Source of the DNA: Kitasatospora sp. MAP5-34
Lineage (GTDB): Bacteria; Actinomycetota; Actinomycetes; Streptomycetales; Streptomycetaceae
Assembly: GCF_029894335.1 (NCBI RefSeq)
Contig: NZ_JARXZC010000004.1
Coordinates: forward strand, 186,001-250,000
Direction of reading: 5' to 3'
Length of the DNA stretch: 64,000 nucleotides
The translations under genes and the position numbers were made by a program. Under the pieces are notes generated by a model. That model was not told the DNA's origin and searched no databases. It worked only from the letters and a program-made list of their open reading frames with translations. Shown piece by piece: positions 60,800-64,000 of this stretch (positions are counted from its first letter, which is position 1; the number at the start of each line of letters is the position of its first letter).

Positions 60800-61611
60800 T
60801 CGGCGCCAGCCGTGAGGCACTGGCCGCCGGCCGGGAGAACCTCGACAGCCTGACCGACAACACCTCGGTGGACTCGGCCAAGCTCGCCCAGGAGCTCACT
60901 GCCGTGACCGACCTGCTGGACCGCGAGGTCTCGCTGCGCCGCGTGCTGACCGACCCCTCGCGGTCCGGTCAGGACAAGGCCCAGCTGGCCGCCTCGCTGC
61001 TGGCCGGCCAGGTCTCCGGTGAGACGGTCGACCTGGTCTCCGGTCTGGTGCGTTCCCGCTGGTCGGGCGCCCGTGACCTGGTGGACTCGGTCGAGGAGCT
61101 CGCCGCGTACGCCGAGATCATCGCCGCCGACAAGGCCGGTGTTCTGGACGACGTCGAGGACGAGCTGTTCCGCTTCGGCCGGATCGTCAGCGGCTCGCAC
61201 GAGCTGCGCGCCGCGCTGACCGAGCCCAAGGCGGGTGCGGCCGGCAAGGCCGCGCTGGTCGCCAAGCTGCTCGGCGGCCGCGCGGGCGACGGCACCGTGC
61301 GCCTGGTCAGCTCGCTGGTCACCAAGCCGCGTGGTCGTAGCCTGGAACAGGGCCTGGAGTCCTACTCCAAGCTCGCCGCCGCCCGGCGGGACCGCGTGGT
61401 GGCCCTGGTCACCACCGCTGTGCCGCTGTCGGACAGCCAGAAGGAGCGCCTCACCGGTGCTCTGGGCCGGCTCTACGGCCGCCACGTGCACCTGAACATC
61501 GACATCGACCCCGAGGTCGTTGGCGGTCTCCGGGTGCAGATCGGTGACGAGATCATCGACGGCACCGTGTCGAGCCGCCTGGAAGGCGCTCGCCAGGCCC
61601 TCGAAGGCTGA
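60796..61611 (+). CDS. atpH: ATP synthase F1 subunit delta
   Basis: A 271-residue stator-to-F1 connector. The helical N-terminal domain (LAQELTAVTDLLDREVSLRRVL) is of the OSCP type, and the C-terminal part ends with the typical PEVVGGLRVQIGDEIIDGTV. The length is that of actinobacterial delta subunits, longer than the roughly 180 of E. coli. The GTG start overlaps the atpF stop by four bases. Confidence 0.95.
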   Translation: MIGASREALAAGRENLDSLTDNTSVDSAKLAQELTAVTDLLDREVSLRRVLTDPSRSGQDKAQLAASLLAGQVSGETVDLVSGLVRSRWSGARDLVDSVEELAAYAEIIAADKAGVLDDVEDELFRFGRIVSGSHELRAALTEPKAGAAGKAALVAKLLGGRAGDGTVRLVSSLVTKPRGRSLEQGLESYSKLAAARRDRVVALVTTAVPLSDSQKERLTGALGRLYGRHVHLNIDIDPEVVGGLRVQIGDEIIDGTVSSRLEGARQALEG

Positions 61612-61766
61612 ACATCTCGGAAACATCCGACCCTCGGTCGGGCGCCGGTTCCTCTCGGAGCCGGTAAATCGTACGGCCGGTTCGGCAACGACCCGGCCGA
61701 GAGTCGAATACTTGCGGCCCTCAATGGCGGGCCGAGGATCGCAAACTAGGAGAGCAGGGAAGCCTG

Positions 61767-63341
61767 ATGGCGGAGCTTACGATCCGTCCGGAGGAGATCC
61801 GGGACGCGCTGGCCGACTTTGTCCAGTCGTACCAGCCGGACGCCGCCTCGCGTGAAGAGGTCGGCACGGTCACTGAGGCGATGGACGGTATCGCCAAGGT
61901 CGAGGGCCTGCCCTCGGTCATGGCCAACGAGCTGCTGAGGTTCGAGGACGGCACCCTCGGCCTCGCGCTGAACCTCGACACCCGCGAGATCGGTGTCGTC
62001 ATCCTCGGTGAGTTCTCCGGGATCGAAGAGGGCCAGACGGTGCACCGCACCGGCGAGGTCCTCTCCGTCCCGGTCGGCGAGGGCTACCTCGGCCGTGTCG
62101 TGGACCCGCTGGGCAACCCGATCGACGGTCTGGGCGACATCGCCTCGCACGCCCGTCGCGCGCTGGAGCTGCAGGCCCCGGGCGTCATGGTCCGCAAGTC
62201 GGTCCACGAGCCCATGCAGACCGGTATCAAGGCCATCGACGCGATGACCCCGATCGGCCGTGGCCAGCGTCAGCTGATCATCGGCGACCGCCAGACCGGC
62301 AAGACCGCGGTGGCTGTCGACACGATCATCAACCAGCGTGACAACTGGCGCTCCGGCGACCCGAAGAAGCAGGTTCGCTGCATCTACGTCGCCATCGGCC
62401 AGAAGGGCTCCACCATCGCCTCGGTGCGTGGCGCCCTGGAGGAGGCCGGCGCGCTGGAGTACACCACGATCGTGGCTGCTCCCGCCTCGGACCCCGCAGG
62501 CTTCAAGTACCTCGCCCCGTACACCGGTTCGGCCATCGGCCAGGAGTGGATGTACGACGGCAAGCACGTCCTCATCATCTTCGACGACCTGTCGAAGCAG
62601 GCCGAGGCGTACCGTTCCGTCTCGCTGCTGCTGCGCCGTCCGCCGGGCCGCGAGGCCTACCCGGGTGACGTCTTCTACCTGCACTCCCGCCTGCTGGAGC
62701 GCTGCGCGAAGCTCTCCGACGAGCTGGGCGCGGGCTCGATGACCGGTCTGCCGATCATCGAGACCAAGGCGAACGACGTCTCGGCGTACATCCCGACCAA
62801 CGTCATCTCGATCACCGACGGCCAGTGCTTCCTGGAGTCCGACCTGTTCAACGCCGGCATCCGCCCGGCCGTGAACGTCGGTATCTCGGTCTCCCGCGTC
62901 GGTGGCTCGGCCCAGATCAAGGCGATGAAGTCCGTTGCCGGCCGTCTGCGTCTGGACCTCGCCCAGTACCGCGAGCTGGAGGCGTTCGCCGCCTTCGGTT
63001 CCGACCTGGACGCGGCCTCGAAGGCCCAGCTGGAGCGCGGTGCGCGCATGGTCGAGCTGCTGAAGCAGGGCCAGTACCAGCCGTTCCCCGTCGAGGAGCA
63101 GGTCGTCTCCATCTGGGCCGGCACCACCGGCAAGCTGGACGACGTCCCGGTCGCGGACATCCGTCGCTTCGAGCGCGAGTTCCTCGACAACCTGCGCATC
63201 GAGCACAAGAACCTGCTGGCCGCGATCGTGGAGACCTCGAAGCTCGAGGACGGCACGATCGACGCGCTGACCGAGGCGATCAAGGCCTTCAAGCTGGGCT
63301 TCACCACCGCCGACGGCAAGCTGCTCGGCGAGCAGGCCTGA
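61767..63341 (+). CDS. atpA: ATP synthase F1 subunit alpha
   Basis: A 524-residue subunit of the catalytic hexamer that binds nucleotide non-catalytically. The P-loop is [13 protein letters not shown] (about residue 172). [15 protein letters not shown] (Walker B) and the Arg-finger region [15 protein letters not shown] are present. ATG 61767 has GGGAAG upstream. The 155-base gap after atpH shows no strong terminator, so the operon continues. Confidence 0.97.
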   Translation: MAELTIRPEEIRDALADFVQSYQPDAASREEVGTVTEAMDGIAKVEGLPSVMANELLRFEDGTLGLALNLDTREIGVVILGEFSGIEEGQTVHRTGEVLSVPVGEGYLGRVVDPLGNPIDGLGDIASHARRALELQAPGVMVRKSVHEPMQTGIKAIDAMTPIGRGQRQLIIGDRQTGKTAVAVDTIINQRDNWRSGDPKKQVRCIYVAIGQKGSTIASVRGALEEAGALEYTTIVAAPASDPAGFKYLAPYTGSAIGQEWMYDGKHVLIIFDDLSKQAEAYRSVSLLLRRPPGREAYPGDVFYLHSRLLERCAKLSDELGAGSMTGLPIIETKANDVSAYIPTNVISITDGQCFLESDLFNAGIRPAVNVGISVSRVGGSAQIKAMKSVAGRLRLDLAQYRELEAFAAFGSDLDAASKAQLERGARMVELLKQGQYQPFPVEEQVVSIWAGTTGKLDDVPVADIRRFEREFLDNLRIEHKNLLAAIVETSKLEDGTIDALTEAIKAFKLGFTTADGKLLGEQA

Positions 63342-63373
63342 GTCCGGTAGCGAGGGAAAGGACGTAACGACCC

Positions 63374-64000
63374 ATGGGAGCACAGCTTCGGGTCTACAAG
63401 CGCCGGATCCGCTCTGTCACCGCGACGAAGAAGATCACCAAGGCGATGGAGATGATCTCCGCGTCGCGCATCGTCAAGGCGCAGCGCGCGGTGGCAGCCT
63501 CCACTCCGTACGCCGACGAGCTCACCCGCGCGGTGACGGCGGTGGCCACCCGGTCCAACGCCAAGCACCCGCTCACCACCGAGAACCCGCAGGCCAAGAC
63601 GGCTGCGGTCCTGCTGATCACGGCGGACCGCGGCCTGGCCGGCGGCTACTCGACCAACGCCATCAAGCAGGCGACCGTGCTCTCCGCACGGCTGCGTGCC
63701 GAGGGCAAGGACGTGGTGACGTACATCATCGGTCGCAAGGGCGTCCAGTACTACGGCTTCCGCAACCTCACCGTTGCGGAGTCGTGGACGGGCTTCTCCG
63801 ACAAGCCGACGTACGGTGACGCCAAGCTCGTCGCGAGCACGCTGATCGAGGCGTTCACGACGCAGGCGGTCGACGAGCTGCACCTGGTCTCCACCAAGTT
63901 CGAGTCCATGCTGACTCAGACCGCCGTGGAAGCCCGGCTGCTGCCGCTCAAGCTGGACGAGGTCCAGCTCAGCGACGAGTCGCAGGCCAAGCACGAGATC
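63374..64000 (+). CDS. atpG: ATP synthase F1 subunit gamma (5' part)
   Basis: The first 209 codons of the central-stalk subunit are visible; the gene runs off the right edge. The N-terminal helix reads [21 protein letters not shown] then [11 protein letters not shown], and the Rossmann-like part has [23 protein letters not shown] 63374 lies 32 bases after atpA with AAAGGA upstream. atpD and atpC are expected beyond the window. Confidence 0.96.
   Translation, partial: MGAQLRVYKRRIRSVTATKKITKAMEMISASRIVKAQRAVAASTPYADELTRAVTAVATRSNAKHPLTTENPQAKTAAVLLITADRGLAGGYSTNAIKQATVLSARLRAEGKDVVTYIIGRKGVQYYGFRNLTVAESWTGFSDKPTYGDAKLVASTLIEAFTTQAVDELHLVSTKFESMLTQTAVEARLLPLKLDEVQLSDESQAKHEI

Overview
The window is high-GC actinobacterial chromosome. 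Gene content, leaderless promoters with TAnnnT -10 boxes, GTG/TTG starts and gene order all fit Streptomycetaceae (Streptomyces or Kitasatospora). The order malic enzyme, kgd, two-component pair and lon, followed later by argS, lysA, hom, thrC, thrB, rho, LCP, rpmE, prfA, prmC, yrdC, PTP, SHMT-like, tagO-like and the atp operon matches the conserved core of Streptomyces chromosomes as I know it. No secondary-metabolite cluster, prophage, insertion sequence or CRISPR array was seen.

Layout. 1-4000: end of a CGNR/ABATE-domain regulator, a small low-GC secreted protein, and a polar amino-acid ABC importer operon. 4900-9700: malic enzyme, quinone-reductase-like dehydrogenase, PadR regulator with a DUF4097 protein, DUF6104 protein. 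9800-20500: 2-oxoglutarate decarboxylase/dehydrogenase E1 (kgd), a two-component system, a rhomboid-like protein, Lon and a GtrA protein. 20500-26700: a truncated YhgE/Pip-like fragment, MarR regulator, MFS exporter, Pit phosphate transporter with a small partner, NlpC/P60 hydrolase. 26700-38600: FdhF-type molybdoenzyme, repeat protein, FAH-family hydrolase, TetR regulator, second rhomboid-like protein, DUF885 peptidase, second MFS exporter, secreted serine protease, and an orphan ATP-synthase b-subunit paralogue.

38700-64000 is the tightly conserved part. A decayed antitoxin gene lies beside tRNA-Arg(CCG). A response-regulator domain runs in frame, with no stop, into argS. Then come the aspartate-family amino-acid genes (lysA, hom, thrC, thrB), rho, an LCP cell-wall ligase, translation genes (rpmE, prfA, prmC, yrdC), an LMW phosphatase, an SHMT-like protein that has lost key PLP-binding residues, a WecA/TagO-type transferase, and atpIBEFHA with the start of atpG.

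Several regulatory sites match known Streptomyces regulators: a ClgR box before lon, a PHO box before pit, a sigma-R promoter before rpmE, and a Rex operator before the atp operon. Paired palindromes before DUF4097/PadR and before the MarR-linked MFS gene look like local operators. The points most worth following are the SHMT-like protein without its catalytic Asp/His, the orphan AtpF-like protein, and the response regulator-ArgS read-through frame.
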